DNA of 64,000 nucleotides from Microlunatus soli. Its GTDB lineage: Bacteria; Actinomycetota; Actinomycetes; Propionibacteriales; Propionibacteriaceae. Location: NCBI RefSeq assembly GCF_900105385.1, contig NZ_LT629772.1, positions 1,860,001 through 1,924,000 on the forward strand, given 5' to 3'. The translations under genes were made by a program, and so were the position numbers. The stretch's first letter is position 1, and every line of letters begins with the position of its first letter. Below the pieces are notes generated by a model that had not been told where the DNA came from, did no database searches, and saw nothing but the letters and a program-made list of their open reading frames with translations. Shown one piece after another: positions 15,683 to 24,994 of the stretch.

Positions 15683-16555
15683 ATGCAGACCGATCGCGCT
15701 CGGGCCGAGTTCGAGATGACCGAGTTGAGTCATCGGCCGCTGACCGACGATGCGGTGCTGTCCGGCACCGGGCCGTTGTGGCTGACTGTGCTGTCCGGCG
15801 GCGTCACGCTCGAGACCGCGGCCGGCGTCATCGAGGTGGAGCCCGGCGATGCTGCCTGGTTGGACGCCCGGACCGCCTATCGCGTGACGGTGATCCGGCC
15901 GACCGATCTGGCCACCGGCGATCTTCGGGCGACCGGACTGACCCGGCGGCTGCCGAGCCCGATGCTGGTCCGCGGCTTTACTGCCCGGCATGCCGGCGTC
16001 GCAAGTCTGATCAAGACCTGCCCGTTGGACGGCAGTTGCCAGGTCTCGGTCCTCGCCGACGGCTACGGAAACCTGCTCGGCGCGGCGATGGTCGATTCCT
16101 GGCTGCAGGACGAGGGTCTCGGCGCCGAAGGACCGGAACAGGATGATCTGGCCGTCACCCAGGTGATCGCTGCCGTCCGGGCCGAGCCGGCGAATCCGTG
16201 GACCGCCGCTTCGATGGCCGGATTGGTACACCTGTCGCGTTCGACCCTGGGCGAACGGTTCCGCAAGGCCGTCGGCCGGAGCCCGATCCAGCTGGTCCGC
16301 GAGGTCAGGATGGGTGAGGCCCGTCGACTGCTCCTCGACCCGTCCCATCCGGTCGAGTACGTCGCCTCGGCGGTCGGTTACGGCTCGCTCGCCGCCTTCA
16401 GCCGCGCGTTCGCCGGCCAGCATGGCGTCTCTCCCCAGGCCTGGCGGGCTCAGGAAGCTCAGGCTCGGGCCCGCGGCGACCGCAACGCGGCGAACCCGAC
16501 GGCACTGGCGAACGCGACGACCGCACCGACCGACAGCGCCGTCGTCACCCCGTGA
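15683..16555 (+). CDS. AraC-family regulator with cupin-type sensor
   Basis: About 290 residues. The N-terminal half is a cupin-like ligand domain (LTVLSGGVTLETAAGVIEVEPGD). The C-terminal half has two AraC helix-turn-helix units (WTAASMAGLVHLSRSTLGERF and EYVASAVGYGSLAAFSRAFAG) with the typical SPQAWR ending. Upstream in-frame starts exist; ATG 15683 was chosen as nearest the domain. The last 97 bp overlap the 3' end of the convergent MFS gene. It probably controls that exporter, a common pairing. Confidence 0.85.
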   Translation: MQTDRARAEFEMTELSHRPLTDDAVLSGTGPLWLTVLSGGVTLETAAGVIEVEPGDAAWLDARTAYRVTVIRPTDLATGDLRATGLTRRLPSPMLVRGFTARHAGVASLIKTCPLDGSCQVSVLADGYGNLLGAAMVDSWLQDEGLGAEGPEQDDLAVTQVIAAVRAEPANPWTAASMAGLVHLSRSTLGERFRKAVGRSPIQLVREVRMGEARRLLLDPSHPVEYVASAVGYGSLAAFSRAFAGQHGVSPQAWRAQEAQARARGDRNAANPTALANATTAPTDSAVVTP

Positions 16556-17643
16556 TCGTCGACGAGGACACCGCCGAGCGCCGATCCGGCGGTGATCGCC
16601 AGCTGGAAGGCCGTGACCTGTAGCCCGAGCGCGGACTCGGCGCGTTCGGGCTCGACGCGGGTGACCCAGAGTTGGGTGGCGACCGGGACCATGTTGAAGC
16701 CGACGCCCCACAGCACGACACCGATCACCAACTGCAGCAGCCCGTTGGCGCTCGCCGCGGTCGCCAGGCCGGCGGCCAACAGCGTCGGCGCGGCGACGAC
16801 GGCGATGGTCAGCCGGGTGGCGAGCGCTCCGGCGACGAGATTGCCGACCAGACCGCCGAGACCCCAGACCAACAACAGCCAGGCAGCGCTCGACGGCGAC
16901 ACGTTCATGATCACCAGCCGGATGTACGGGTAAGCGGCGAAGTTGCCCATCGCGACCGCGGCGATGCAGAGCAATCCGATGATCAACCGAGGGTTGCCGA
17001 TCGCTCGGCGCATCATCGCCCAGCCGGCCGACGGATGTGCCGGGACCGCGGGCAGCGCGATGATCACCGCCACCGCCGCGATCGCGGTCAGCAGCGTCGC
17101 GATGCCGAAGACGGTGCGCCAGCCGAGCGCGTCGGAGCCGATCGAGGCCAGTGGCACGCCGATGATCGTCGCCAGACTGACTCCCAACGACAGACTGGTC
17201 GACACCAGCCGATCGCGTCCGGGCAGGGCATGGGTGCCGGCACCGAAGGCGAAGGTCCAGAAGCCGGCGATCGCGATCCCCAGAATCAGCCGCCCGATCA
17301 CCATCACCCAGAACGCCGGGGCCAGGGCAACCGTCAGGTCGGCGAGAGTTGCCGCGATCAACAGACCGATCAGCACGCGACGGCGATCCATCCGCGGCAG
17401 CAGCGCGGCGATCGTCGGCGCGGTGATCGCTCCGGCGACGGCGGTCGCGGACACGGCCAGGCCGGCGGTCCCCTCCGACACTCCCAGGTCGGCGGCCATC
17501 TCCGGCAGCACGCCGGCGGGGAGGAACTCGCCCGCGACCAGCATGGTGATGCCGAAGTCGAGGGCCAGCAGCGGTGTCAGGCGGCGGCTCGGTGCGGGCC
17601 CGGTATCCCGATCGGTACGCGATGGTTCGGAGGTCATGCTCAC
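16459..17643 (-). CDS. MFS efflux transporter (DHA1/Cmx-like)
   Basis: 394 residues with about 12 membrane segments. The family motifs are LDFGITMLVAGEFLPAGVLPEMAADLG near the N terminus and LPRMDRRRVLI in the TM2-TM3 loop, as in arabinose-efflux/chloramphenicol-exporter-like pumps. The 3' end overlaps the AraC gene by 97 bp on the opposite strand, so antisense interference between the two transcripts is possible. Substrate unknown. Confidence 0.88.
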   Translation of the reverse strand: MSMTSEPSRTDRDTGPAPSRRLTPLLALDFGITMLVAGEFLPAGVLPEMAADLGVSEGTAGLAVSATAVAGAITAPTIAALLPRMDRRRVLIGLLIAATLADLTVALAPAFWVMVIGRLILGIAIAGFWTFAFGAGTHALPGRDRLVSTSLSLGVSLATIIGVPLASIGSDALGWRTVFGIATLLTAIAAVAVIIALPAVPAHPSAGWAMMRRAIGNPRLIIGLLCIAAVAMGNFAAYPYIRLVIMNVSPSSAAWLLLVWGLGGLVGNLVAGALATRLTIAVVAAPTLLAAGLATAASANGLLQLVIGVVLWGVGFNMVPVATQLWVTRVEPERAESALGLQVTAFQLAITAGSALGGVLVDDHGVTTALSVGAVVAFASAVGFAALRSPRARA

Positions 17644-17742
17644 CAGGCGAGTCTTCCGCGGACGGCGCTCCTTGGTTTGATCGGACGGCCGGACGTGTTG
17701 ATCATCCGACCGATATCTGGGGCCGGCGGGCCATCGCCGACG

Positions 17743-18765
17743 TCAGGCCACGGTGTTGCGTCGCTCCGGCGGAACCTGGAACTGCAGCGGCTCGCCGCGG
17801 ACGATCCGGGCCACCTCGTCGATGGCACCGTTGGCCATCCGGCGGATCTCGGCGCCCTTGGAACCGGCCAGATGCGGCGTCAGGACGACATTGGGCAGAT
17901 CCCACAGCGGCGAGTCCGCCGGCGGCGGTTCGGGGTCGGTGACATCCAGCACCGCTCGGAAGCGTCCGGTCCGCAACTCGGTGATCAACGCGTCGTGGTC
18001 GATGATCTTGCCGCGGGCGGTGTTGATCAAGGTCGCACCGTCGCGCAGTTGCTGCAGCAGTTCGGTGCCGATCATGCCGATCGTCTCCGGCAGCAGTGGC
18101 GCGTGCAGGCTGACGATGTCGGAAGTCGAGATCAACTCGTCGAGTTCGATCTTGGTGGCGCCGAGTGCGGCGATCTCCGCGGCGTCGCAGAACGGGTCGG
18201 CGATCACCACCTCGAGATCGAAGGGCCGCAGCAGCTCCGCGACCCGGCGTCCGATCCGGGACGCACTGATCAGACCGACGCGTTTGCGGTAGTTGCCGGC
18301 GTCCGGCTCGTACCACTCCTCCGCGGGCCGGTCCCGCAGCCGGCGGAACTCCTCGGTGACCGGCAGCACCCGCTTGTTCTCCAGCAAGATCATCGCCAGT
18401 GTGTATTCGGCGACCGGAAGCCCGTTCAGGTCGGCCATCGAGGAGACGCTGATGCCGGCGTCCCACACCTCGTCGGCAACCAGGAACCGTACGGTGCCGG
18501 CGGCGTGCACGATCGCCCGCAGCTTCGGCGCCGCGGACAGGGCCGTCGCATCGATCCTCGGGGCACCCCAGGACGTGATCAGCACCTCGACCTCGGCAAG
18601 AACGGCAGCCGCCGACGCACTGTGATACTCGGTGAGCACCCGGTCGCCGGGGTCGGCGATCTCTCGCAGCCGATCCCACTCAGCTTCGGTGAACTGCCGG
18701 GCCGCCAACTCCTCGGGCATGGCCAGCGCGACCCGGACATCGGACGGTTGGACTTGCTGCGACAC
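17743..18765 (-). CDS. D-2-hydroxyacid dehydrogenase family protein
   Basis: 340 residues, NAD-dependent oxidoreductase. The cofactor motif is the variant VGLISASRIGRRV. The catalytic triad positions fit INTARGKIIDHDAL (Arg), DVTDPEPPPADSPLW (Glu) and LTPHLAGS (His). The start was set at a GTG preceded by AGGGAG; ATG 18810 is a longer alternative. Substrate not predictable. The region upstream to 19143 holds only a palindromic element. Confidence 0.86.
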   Translation of the reverse strand: MSQQVQPSDVRVALAMPEELAARQFTEAEWDRLREIADPGDRVLTEYHSASAAAVLAEVEVLITSWGAPRIDATALSAAPKLRAIVHAAGTVRFLVADEVWDAGISVSSMADLNGLPVAEYTLAMILLENKRVLPVTEEFRRLRDRPAEEWYEPDAGNYRKRVGLISASRIGRRVAELLRPFDLEVVIADPFCDAAEIAALGATKIELDELISTSDIVSLHAPLLPETIGMIGTELLQQLRDGATLINTARGKIIDHDALITELRTGRFRAVLDVTDPEPPPADSPLWDLPNVVLTPHLAGSKGAEIRRMANGAIDEVARIVRGEPLQFQVPPERRNTVA

Positions 18766-18897
18766 CGCATCTCCCTGCTTGTGATCACCTAGTTCTGCGT
18801 CGTAGGACATTAGCCCATCGCGGAAATCTGCCCCGTTTCGTTCTCGCCGAAGGGCAGCCTTTCTTGCCGACGATCTCGCGTCCTGGTACCCGACGAC

Positions 18898-19061
18898 AGG
18901 GCGTGTCCTGCAACCTCGCGGCGTGGCGAGCGGTGTCCGGGTGCGTGCGCTGACGGCGGCGGAGGAGGGAGTAAGGGTGGGGCTCCTTTCGACGGACGAC
19001 AACGTCGTCAGCGTGCGTACCGGACACCGCGCAATAGCCGAGAGGTTGCAGAACACGCCCT
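18898..19061. repeat. 164-bp imperfect palindromic element
   Basis: Left arm begins AGGGCGTGTCCTGCAACCTC at 18898; the right arm ends with its complement GAGGTTGCAGAACACGCCCT at 19042-19061. Inward from these, GCGGTGTCCGGGTGCGTGCGC matches the complement of the right-side GCGTGCGTACCGGACACCGC. The arms are about 55-58 bp at roughly 85% identity around a purine-rich centre (GGAGGAGGGAGTAAGGGTGG). It carries no gene. It fits a miniature mobile element (MITE) or a large REP-type unit, and occupies the gap between the divergent genes at 18765 and 19144. Confidence 0.7.
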
Positions 19062-19143
19062 AGCATGGTGCGGGCGGAACCCACGCCGCACCCAGGGCGC
19101 GTTGTCGCCGAACGATCGCCAACAGCCGGGATTCGGAGGTCTG

Positions 19144-20067
19144 ATGAACAGCCTGCCCGTCGGCGTCCCGGGACGCCTGGTCGAGGTCGGCAGTCGCGCC
19201 GTACGGATCATCGAGTCCGGCGGTGGATCCGGGCCCTTGATCGTCTTCGATGCAGGGGCCGGGGCCAGCGCCGACAGTTGGTGGGCAGTGCTGCGTACGC
19301 TGCCACCCGAGGTGCGCTGGCTCGCCTACGACCGTCCCGGACTCACCTTCACCAGCAGCGATCCGGCCGCCGACGACCGACGGCCGTCCACCATCGCCCG
19401 CGACCTCGCCGCGCTGCTCGACGCGCTCGGCGAGACCGGCAAGGTCATCCTCGTCGGACACTCCCGCGGCGGGCTGCACGTCCGCGTGTTCGCCGCCCTG
19501 TATCCCGAACGGGTTGCCGGCCTGGTGCTCGTCGACCCGAGTCACGAGCGGATGCTCGACACCTCCGCCGACAATCCGGATCGGGCGGTCTCCCGGACCC
19601 AGCAACTGCCAATGGCGATCGCCTCCGGTGTCCTGCTGGTGGCCGAGAAGGCACCGTGGACCGGGCTGCGGTCGGTCTGGCTGAAGCAACTGTTGACACC
19701 GAAGATCGTCGGCGCCCTGGGCATGACGGCCGGCCACGAGTCGGCGATGCGGCAGGCCTACCGGTCCGACGCGGCCACTCGCGCGACCAGGCTCGAGCTG
19801 ACCCGGCTGGGACCGACCCTGGCCGAGACCGCTCGGTTGGCCTCCGATCCGACCGTTCCGATCACGGTGCTGTCGGGCTCGCCGCAGGCGCAGGAAGGGA
19901 TGAGCCGACGGGTCCGCGATCTGATCAATCGACTGCACGCAGAGCTGTGGCGGGCTCCCGGGACGCATCAGATCCTCGAGCGCACCGGCCACATGATTCC
20001 GATGGACCGGCCCGACGCGGTGGTCGACGCAACGATGGCGATGCGGCGGATCGTCAGCACCGGTTGA
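19144..20067 (+). CDS. Alpha/beta hydrolase
   Basis: 307 residues. The serine-nucleophile elbow VILVGHSRGGLHVR, the oxyanion-region strand LIVFDAGAGASADSWW, an acid in PITVLSGSP and a C-terminal His in ERTGHMIPMDRPD make a complete Ser-Asp-His hydrolase set. The start at 19144 is preceded by GGAGGT seven bases upstream. It is separated from the palindromic element by 80 bp. Substrate unknown. Confidence 0.87.
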   Translation: MNSLPVGVPGRLVEVGSRAVRIIESGGGSGPLIVFDAGAGASADSWWAVLRTLPPEVRWLAYDRPGLTFTSSDPAADDRRPSTIARDLAALLDALGETGKVILVGHSRGGLHVRVFAALYPERVAGLVLVDPSHERMLDTSADNPDRAVSRTQQLPMAIASGVLLVAEKAPWTGLRSVWLKQLLTPKIVGALGMTAGHESAMRQAYRSDAATRATRLELTRLGPTLAETARLASDPTVPITVLSGSPQAQEGMSRRVRDLINRLHAELWRAPGTHQILERTGHMIPMDRPDAVVDATMAMRRIVSTG

Positions 20068-20103
20068 CGGTCGCACCCCGGCATTCTCGATGATCTTGTC
20101 GGC

Positions 20104-21192
20104 TCACACCCCGCTCAGCAACCGCAACGCGTTGCCCGCCAGCTGGTCGTTGATCAGGTCGACGGTCAGTCCGATGCGTTCCAGACGGGGGCGGATCCGG
20201 GTCCACAGATGCAGGTATCCCGGACCACCGAAGCGACGCAGCTGGGACTTCGTACACACGTCCTGGCTGTGCAACAGTCGCTGCCCCCAGCCGTCCTCGA
20301 TCAGACCCAGCACGGCGGACAGCCGCTCGTCATCGGTCGGCATCGGGTCGCCACCGTAGCCGTCCTCATCACCCCAGATGTCGATCGCCACCAAGGCTCC
20401 GCGGTCCAGGACGGCACGGACGGCGGCCGGGTCGCGGACCGCCACGATGTCCTGGTGGCAGATCACCGTCCGGGTCAGGTCGCCACCGTGCTGCTCGATC
20501 ACATCGAGCGCCCGCCGGCTGTCCGGTGCCCACGGGTCGACATGGACGTAGAGCGGTGCCTGCAACTCCGCCTGTGCCTGCGCAGCGCCGCGAAGGACTC
20601 TGCTCTCTCCTGCCGTCGTCGGTGCGCTGGTGCCGATCTCACCGATCACTGCTGCCGGGTACCGATCGTCGAAGGCGGCCACGATGTCCGCTGTCACGGC
20701 GTCCGGATCGACACGTCCGTCCCAGGACCGTTCGATGTACGGACCGCAACCGCGGACGATGTCGACCCCGGACCGACGGCTGATCTCGGCCAGCCGGGGC
20801 GGATCCGCACCGGCCGTGTCCGGTGTCACGTCGACCACCAGCATCCGGCCGGGCGGATCGTGATCACCGAGCTGGTGATCGGCCGGATCGATCGTCAGCT
20901 CCTCGATCGCGACCTCCGGGTCGGCGAGCACGACGTTGTCCGGGCTGGCGAACGGATGGGAGCGGACCAGATCGATGCTGTCCGGACCCACCGGAAGGTC
21001 GCGGAGCCTGCGATGGACGGGATGTTCGGTGTCCAGCCAACAACTGATGTCGATCAGCAGGTGCTCATGGGCCAGCACCAGGTCATATCCTCCTGCCGAC
21101 AACGGCTCGCCCAGCACGGTCCGCATGGTCACCGGACTGCCTGGTGCCGCGACGACTGGCTGTTGATCATGATCAACCGGCCGCGCGGACAT
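20104..21192 (-). CDS. Phosphotriesterase-like amidohydrolase/lactonase
   Basis: 362-residue TIM-barrel metal hydrolase. Metal ligands visible: HEH (H42, H44), a Glu in VIGEIGTS where other members have carboxylated Lys, His in PLYVHVDPW and VICHQD, and Asp in HSQDVCTK. The tail FGGPGYLHLWTRIRPRL is the family ending. Such enzymes hydrolyse lactones, phosphotriesters or N-acyl substrates. Its start overlaps the ABC ATPase gene by 20 bp, making it the last gene of the importer operon. It probably acts on the imported compound or a product of it. Confidence 0.85.
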   Translation of the reverse strand: MSARPVDHDQQPVVAAPGSPVTMRTVLGEPLSAGGYDLVLAHEHLLIDISCWLDTEHPVHRRLRDLPVGPDSIDLVRSHPFASPDNVVLADPEVAIEELTIDPADHQLGDHDPPGRMLVVDVTPDTAGADPPRLAEISRRSGVDIVRGCGPYIERSWDGRVDPDAVTADIVAAFDDRYPAAVIGEIGTSAPTTAGESRVLRGAAQAQAELQAPLYVHVDPWAPDSRRALDVIEQHGGDLTRTVICHQDIVAVRDPAAVRAVLDRGALVAIDIWGDEDGYGGDPMPTDDERLSAVLGLIEDGWGQRLLHSQDVCTKSQLRRFGGPGYLHLWTRIRPRLERIGLTVDLINDQLAGNALRLLSGV

Positions 21193-22024
21193 GGCCGAGT
21201 GACTCTTCGTGGATCTGTTCCAGCACCTCGCCGTACAGCTCTCGGAATCGAGCCTCGGCGATCATGGCGTGCTCCCGTGGTCGCGGCAGATCGACCGGAA
21301 CGATCCGCTTGATCGTTCCCGGCCGGTTGCTCATGATCACCACCCGGTCGGAGATGAAGACGGCCTCCTCGACGTCGTGGGTGATGAACACCACGGTCAG
21401 CCGGTGCTTCTCCCAGATGTCGGTGAGCAACTCCTGCATCACCCGTCGGGTGAGCGCATCCAGCGCTCCGAACGGCTCGTCCATCAACAGCAGACTCGGC
21501 CGGTAGGACAGCGATCGCGCGATCGCGACCCGCTGCCGCATCCCGCCGGACAACTCGGCCGGATACTTTCCGGCGAAGTCCGCCAGCCCGACCAACTCGA
21601 GGTGCTCCCGGGCGACCTCGGCGCGCTGTCGAACCGACAACCCGGGCTCGTCGCGGAGGGCGAACTCGACGTTCTTCTGCGCCGTCAGCCACGGATACAA
21701 GGTGTAGGACTGCAGCACCACACCGCGGTCCCGGCCGGGCCCCGTCACCGGTTCCCCGTCCACCAACAACTCACCCGCCGTCGGCTGCTGCAGACCGGCG
21801 GCGATCGACAGCAGCGTGCTCTTCCCGCAGCCGGACGTCCCGACGATCGTGACGAACTCGTTCTCGGCGATGTCCAGATCGATGCCGTCCAGAGCCAGCA
21901 CGTCACCCGAACGGGTCGGATAGCTCTTCACCAGCCCGCTGAACACGACCTTCGACGGCGCCGACCGGACGGGAGTCCGGGGCCGGTCTCCCTCGGGTGG
22001 ACGGAACGACGGTTGATCACTCAT
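21173..22024 (-). CDS. ABC transporter ATPase, TauB/SsuB family
   Basis: 283 residues. Walker A VGTSGCGKSTLLSI, signature LSGGMRQRVAIARSL, Walker B LLLMDEPFGALDALTR, H-loop TVVFITHDVEEAVF. Closest by pattern to ATPases of nitrate/sulfonate/taurine-type importers. The start overlaps the permease stop (ATGA). It energises uptake of the island's substrate. Confidence 0.93.
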   Translation of the reverse strand: MSDQPSFRPPEGDRPRTPVRSAPSKVVFSGLVKSYPTRSGDVLALDGIDLDIAENEFVTIVGTSGCGKSTLLSIAAGLQQPTAGELLVDGEPVTGPGRDRGVVLQSYTLYPWLTAQKNVEFALRDEPGLSVRQRAEVAREHLELVGLADFAGKYPAELSGGMRQRVAIARSLSYRPSLLLMDEPFGALDALTRRVMQELLTDIWEKHRLTVVFITHDVEEAVFISDRVVIMSNRPGTIKRIVPVDLPRPREHAMIAEARFRELYGEVLEQIHEESLGHVRAAG

Positions 22025-22875
22025 GTGCGCACCTCCAGGTAGCGGAAGATCATCCTGCCGACGAAGCGCAGGGTCTGATCAGTGATCAGACCGAGCAGGC
22101 CGAGCACCAGGATGTAGCCGATGATCGTGTCGGTCTGGAAGTAGCGCTGCGCGGTGGTGATCCGGTAGCCGAGGCCCGTCGTCGCCGCGACCAGTTCGGC
22201 CACCACCAGCCAGGTCCACGCCCAGCCGAGGGTGATCCGCCCGGAGTCCCACAGACCGGGCGCGGCCGCCGGCACCACGACCCGGGAGATGATCTTGCGT
22301 TCGGGCAGTCCCAGGGTCCGGGCGATCGACACGAACTCGGTCGGCACCCGCTTGACGGTGTCGGCGAACAGCAACACCTGCTGGAAGAACGTCCCGAGGA
22401 AGATGATCAGGAACTTCTGGGTGTCGCTGGTGCCGACCCAGACGATGGACAGTGGCACGAACGCCACCACCGGCATGTAGCGGACGAAGTCCATCAGCGG
22501 CTCCAGCAGTCCGGCGGCCGCCGGATAGCTACCGACCGCCACACCGATCGGCAGCGCCAGCACGGTGGCGATCACGAAGCCGACCACGATCCGGTAGATC
22601 GACACTCCGGCGTCCAGCCACAGCTGCCCGTCGGCGGCGGCGGTCCCGAGCCGGGTGAGCACTGCACCGGGGCTCGGCAGGAACAACGGCTGGACGGCAC
22701 CGAGCGCGGTCACCAGCCACCAGATGATCAACAACGCGGCGAAGGTGATCGCACCGAACAGCACATACTGCGAGGTCTTGATCGACCCACCGATCGCAAA
22801 GATCGACGACGTTCTGCGGCGCCGGCTCCGGTCGGAGCCGGCGGTCCGGGGACGAGCAGCTGCGCCGTCGGTCAC
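22021..22875 (-). CDS. ABC transporter permease, TauC/SsuC family
   Basis: 284 residues, six or so membrane segments. The EAA loop reads FVSIARTLGLPERKIISRVVVPAAAPGLWDSGRITLGWAWTWLVVAE across the family's cytoplasmic contact region (A-x-x-L-G then G-W). The N-terminal ~30 residues are arginine-rich and cytosolic. Coupled by 4-bp overlaps at both ends to the binding protein and the ATPase. Confidence 0.93.
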   Translation of the reverse strand: MTDGAAARPRTAGSDRSRRRRTSSIFAIGGSIKTSQYVLFGAITFAALLIIWWLVTALGAVQPLFLPSPGAVLTRLGTAAADGQLWLDAGVSIYRIVVGFVIATVLALPIGVAVGSYPAAAGLLEPLMDFVRYMPVVAFVPLSIVWVGTSDTQKFLIIFLGTFFQQVLLFADTVKRVPTEFVSIARTLGLPERKIISRVVVPAAAPGLWDSGRITLGWAWTWLVVAELVAATTGLGYRITTAQRYFQTDTIIGYILVLGLLGLITDQTLRFVGRMIFRYLEVRT

Positions 22876-23891
22876 TTGGTTGCTGCCTTCACGAAGCTGT
22901 CACTGAGAAACTGCTCGGCGGTGACCGGTTTGGTCAGGATGCCGGCGTCCTTGGCCGCGGTGGACACGTCGCCGACGGTCGTCTTGGCAAAGCTGCCCTG
23001 CATCAGCTCGGCGGACTCGGACAGGGTGTAGATCTTCACTCCGTCGAACGCCGACTTCAGGCTCTCCGGACTGGCTCCGACGTTCTTGGCGATGATCGCC
23101 TGACCCTCCTCGGGGTGCTCGGAGAGGTAACCCGATGCCTGGTCCCAGGTCTTGAGCATCGCCAGCACCTGCCCCGGCTTCTCCTTGATCACGTCGTTGC
23201 GGACGACCAACACGTCGGAGACCAGACCGGGATCCTCACCGGCGGTGAACAGCAGGTCGGCCTTGCCCTTGGCCTTGACGTCGCTCAGATACGGCTCGTA
23301 GGTGACACCGACGTCGACCTTGCCGGCCAGCAGCGCTGCGCCGACGTTGGCCGCCGGCATCGGCACCTTCTTGATGTCGGTCAGCGACATCCCGTTCTTC
23401 TTCAGCGCATAGCTGAGCAGGATCTCGCTGGTGGTCCCTTCCTCGTAGGCCACCTGCTGCCCCTTCAGCTGAGCGACCGAGGTGATGCGCTTGTTGGCCA
23501 CGATCGCGTCGGCGGCCTCGCTCTGGTCCTCCAGCAGTACGGCGGTGATCGGGATCCCGGACTCGATCATCTTCATCGCCGTGTGGGTGGCGATGTTGGC
23601 GCTGTCGATCTTGCCGGAGGCGAGCGCGGCGTTGATCTGCGCGTCCTCGCTGAAGTTGGTGATCTTGGTGTCCAGGCCTTGGTCGGCGAACATCTTCTTG
23701 TCCTGCGCGATCCACCAGGCGCCGTAGCCGAGCCACGGCTCGATGCCCATGGTGAAGGTACCGGACTCTGGCTTGTCGGGGATGTCCTCGCCACTGACCT
23801 TCGCCGGTCCGCTCGCTGCGGAACTGCAGCCGGCCAGCAGTGCAGCCATCAGAAGGGCCACGGCCCCCAGCGTCGCACGCATCGTGCGCAT
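22872..23891 (-). CDS. ABC transporter substrate-binding lipoprotein, NMT1/TauA-like
   Basis: 339 residues. Lipoprotein signal with lipobox LLAGC near residue 25. The mature domain opens with GIEPWLGYGAWWIAQDKKMFADQGLD, typical of SsuA/TauA/NMT1 binders of sulfonates, thiamine precursors or aromatic acids. The start ATG (23891) follows AAGGAG by six bases; longer starts overlap the IclR gene. First gene of the importer set after the regulator. Confidence 0.9.
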   Translation of the reverse strand: MRTMRATLGAVALLMAALLAGCSSAASGPAKVSGEDIPDKPESGTFTMGIEPWLGYGAWWIAQDKKMFADQGLDTKITNFSEDAQINAALASGKIDSANIATHTAMKMIESGIPITAVLLEDQSEAADAIVANKRITSVAQLKGQQVAYEEGTTSEILLSYALKKNGMSLTDIKKVPMPAANVGAALLAGKVDVGVTYEPYLSDVKAKGKADLLFTAGEDPGLVSDVLVVRNDVIKEKPGQVLAMLKTWDQASGYLSEHPEEGQAIIAKNVGASPESLKSAFDGVKIYTLSESAELMQGSFAKTTVGDVSTAAKDAGILTKPVTAEQFLSDSFVKAATK

Positions 23892-23919
23892 CGTCGTCTC
23901 CTTCATTTCTGCGGTTCCT

Positions 23920-24762
23920 TCAGGTGTGCGGGGTGGGGGCGGGCACGGTCGGTTCGTGATCTTCCTGGACGATCGCGGATTCGGTGCTGTCGGCGTCCAC
24001 GGACTGGACCGGGGCGAAGGTTGCAGACAGCTCTCGAGCAGCATGCCGCACCGCGTTGATCGTCGCCTGCTGGCCGACGTCGTCCTGGGCGACCCCGACA
24101 TAGGAAACTCCGACCGCGGCGATCACCACGCCATCCGCCCCGAGCACGGGAGCGGCAACGCAGGTGATCCCGGGAGTGATCTGACCGTCGTCCACGGCAT
24201 ATCCGCGGTCCCGGACCTGATGGAGGTCTCGGACCAGTTCCTGGAAGCCGAACCGCTCCTCGGGCGCCCCGGCCGACTGCGGGCCGTGCACCGCCGCCAG
24301 TTCCTGCGCCGGAAGCTGGGCGAGAATCGCCTTTCCGACGGCGGTCCTGCTCGCCGGCAGTCGGGTGCCCACCTCGGTCACCAGCCGGATGCCGCCGGCA
24401 GCGGGCTCCCGTTTGGCCAGGTAGACGACCTCGTCACCGTCCAGCACGGCCAGGTGACTCGTGTGCCCGGTGGCGGTGGTCAGTCCTGCCAGCTGGGGCG
24501 CGCTGCGCTGCTGTAGTCCGCCACTGCGCTGGTAGGCCGCACCCAGCTCCAGAACGCCGATCCCCAGCGACCAGCTGCGTTCGTCGGCGTTGTACTCGAC
24601 CAGCCGATGCTCACGCATCACGCCGAGCAGCTGATAGCTGCTGCTGCGAGGGATCCGGCAGGAATCAGCCAGCGCCTGCGCGGTCATCGGGCCTCGTGAG
24701 CGCGCCAGCGCCCGGAGCACCTCGAAGGCGCGCCCGGCCGACCTCGCTCGCTCGGTCCCCAT
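23920..24762 (-). CDS. IclR-family regulator (importer side)
   Basis: 280 residues. N-terminal winged helix (RAFEVLRALARSRGPMTAQALADSCRIPRSSSYQLLGVM) and the C-terminal effector domain (SRTAVGKAILAQLPAQEL, DDGQITPGITCVAAPVLGADGVVIAAVGVSYV). The gene heads the importer operon and is divergent from a second IclR gene at 24995, 232 bp away. Two back-to-back IclR regulators suggest mutual or dual-effector control. Confidence 0.92.
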   Translation of the reverse strand: MGTERARSAGRAFEVLRALARSRGPMTAQALADSCRIPRSSSYQLLGVMREHRLVEYNADERSWSLGIGVLELGAAYQRSGGLQQRSAPQLAGLTTATGHTSHLAVLDGDEVVYLAKREPAAGGIRLVTEVGTRLPASRTAVGKAILAQLPAQELAAVHGPQSAGAPEERFGFQELVRDLHQVRDRGYAVDDGQITPGITCVAAPVLGADGVVIAAVGVSYVGVAQDDVGQQATINAVRHAARELSATFAPVQSVDADSTESAIVQEDHEPTVPAPTPHT

Positions 24763-24916
24763 CGCACGTCCTCATTTGCAGACACAGATATCAGATGGCA
24801 GACGAGTTTTCGCTGGTTCCGACCACACTGTCAACCCCTACGGCCATCCTGTTACAGGGTAGAAACCACCGAATCTCCTTCACCTGAAGGGATCTGCAGG
24901 ACTCACGCAGCAAACC

Positions 24917-24977
24917 TTGACAGCGACGGACAGAGATCCCTAGCGTTTAAATGCGAATGCAGTTCATATATACGAAC
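24917..24977 (+). promoter_or_regulatory. Promoter and palindromic operator for the 24995 operon
   Basis: TTGACA (24917-24922) with an 18-bp spacer and TAGCGT (24941-24946) make a plausible sigma-70 type promoter. Just downstream is GTTCATATATACGAAC (24962-24977), a near-perfect palindrome of the size IclR dimers bind, 18 bp before the start codon. It would place the regulator over the transcription start or leader. It lies in the 232-bp divergent region 24763-24994. Confidence 0.55.
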
Positions 24978-24994
24978 GGAGCATCCTCGGTCTC

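Noticed and set aside
16672..18792. 706-codon open frame on the plus strand
   Set aside because: It spans two well-supported minus-strand genes and has shadow composition throughout.
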